From positions 22,774 through 86,773 of the forward strand of contig SUYR01000009.1 of NCBI GenBank assembly GCA_015060335.1: DNA of 64,000 nt, read 5' to 3'. Each line of letters starts with the position of its first letter. Positions within the stretch are counted from its first letter, which is position 1. This stretch comes from Bacteroidales bacterium (GTDB lineage: Bacteria; Bacteroidota; Bacteroidia; Bacteroidales; UBA932). The notes under the pieces are model-generated. The model saw nothing but the letters and a program-made list of their open reading frames with translations, was not told the DNA's origin and ran no database searches. Position numbers and translations under genes: made by a program. Of this stretch, positions 63,726 to 64,000 are shown piece by piece.

Positions 63726-64000
63726 CTACAGAGCCTTGATCTCCTCAGCACTCAATCCGGTCAGCTGACTGATCTGCTCTACCGGCAGCTCGGCAGCAAG
63801 CATCTTCTGGGCCATTTCTACAAACGCTTTTGCACGACCTTCTGTACGACCTTCTGCACGACCTTCTGCACGTCCTTCAGTAAGTCCCTTCGCAAGTCCT
63901 TGTTCGTGGCCGAGTGCCCAGCCTATTTTCTCGGCCTCTTCTTTTGCCGTGTTGATGATGTTGTCGTAGTCGCCCATATTCTCAAGTGATTGTTGATACT
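63726..64000 (-). CDS. Rpn-family protein, C-terminal part (5' end outside window)
   Basis: The frame is open to the right edge, so the nuclease core probably lies beyond the window. Visible are MGDYDNIINTAKEEAEKIGW, an EGRAEGRAEGRTEG repeat and the helix EQISQLTGLSAEEIKAL at the end. Whether the whole gene is intact cannot be judged. Confidence 0.7.
   Translation of the reverse strand, partial: YQQSLENMGDYDNIINTAKEEAEKIGWALGHEQGLAKGLTEGRAEGRAEGRTEGRAKAFVEMAQKMLAAELPVEQISQLTGLSAEEIKAL

Larger units (their letters stand above)
63361..64000. repeat. Direct tandem repeat of ~358 bp (3' ends of Rpn-family genes)
   Basis: The stretch starting at 63361 (GATACGACTACAGAGCCTTG) recurs at 63719 and continues to the window edge, differing by a few bases and in the number of 12-bp units coding for EGRA. 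The period is 358 bp. Confidence 0.9.

Overview
This window reads as a chromosomal segment of a Bacteroidales bacterium (phylum Bacteroidota). The evidence is paired SusC/SusD outer-membrane systems, FecR/ECF-sigma regulation, BACON, DUF5689 and IPT/TIG surface lipoproteins, a Mfa/FimA-type (type V) fimbrial locus, promoter boxes of the Bacteroides TAnnTTTG type, and a glycogen synthase-phosphorylase fusion. I cannot name the genus from the sequence alone. No tRNA, rRNA or CRISPR array was recognised.

Layout. (1) 1-10.9 kb, plus strand: a polysaccharide-utilisation locus entered mid-gene (SusC C-terminus, SusD, three surface lipoproteins, GH3 glycosidase, SGNH esterase-like protein). (2) 10.9-16.8 kb, minus strand: a second SusD/SusC pair with FecR and an ECF sigma factor. 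Its SusC is split by a frameshift in a run of eight C on the coding strand, so it is either phase-variable or a sequencing error. (3) 16.8-20.0 kb, minus strand: housekeeping genes der, a small Cys-rich membrane protein, prs and engB. (4) 20.3-32.8 kb, plus strand: xseA-xseB, then a glycogen cluster (branching enzyme, debranching enzyme, GT4, GH57 with a histone-H1-like Lys/Ala tail, GT3-GT35 fusion). (5) 32.8-36.1 kb: ribF, a small membrane-anchored protein, greA, a HIT protein and a thioredoxin-fold lipoprotein. (6) 36.1-39.2 kb: a repeat-rich island around an Rpn-family PD-(D/E)XK gene and a decayed relative.

(7) 39.2-50.7 kb is the most interesting part. Two operons face away from each other, and each encodes an OmpA-family porin followed by a long coiled-coil lipoprotein. 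Between them is a tyrosine recombinase on a segment of about 1.49 kb bounded by inverted 23-bp repeats that look like recombinase core sites. A consensus Bacteroidales promoter lies inside the segment and points out through the right-hand site. I infer a flip-flop switch: inversion would move the single promoter from the right operon (the state in this assembly) to the left one, giving alternative expression of two surface-protein sets. The palindrome next to the recombinase stop codon is perfect and could act as a terminator, whereas the site on the promoter side has a degenerate inner arm. This asymmetry would be kept after each inversion.

(8) 50.8-63.1 kb, plus strand: a fimbrial locus with DUF3575-like and OmpA-like assembly proteins, an outer-membrane barrel protein, a Mfa2/DUF5119-like anchor lipoprotein, three fimbrillin-family subunits and a 1309-residue DUF4906-like tip adhesin whose 3' half is visibly more AT-rich. 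(9) 63.2-64.0 kb: a repeat copy, a hairpin terminator and two tandem 3' ends of Rpn-family genes.
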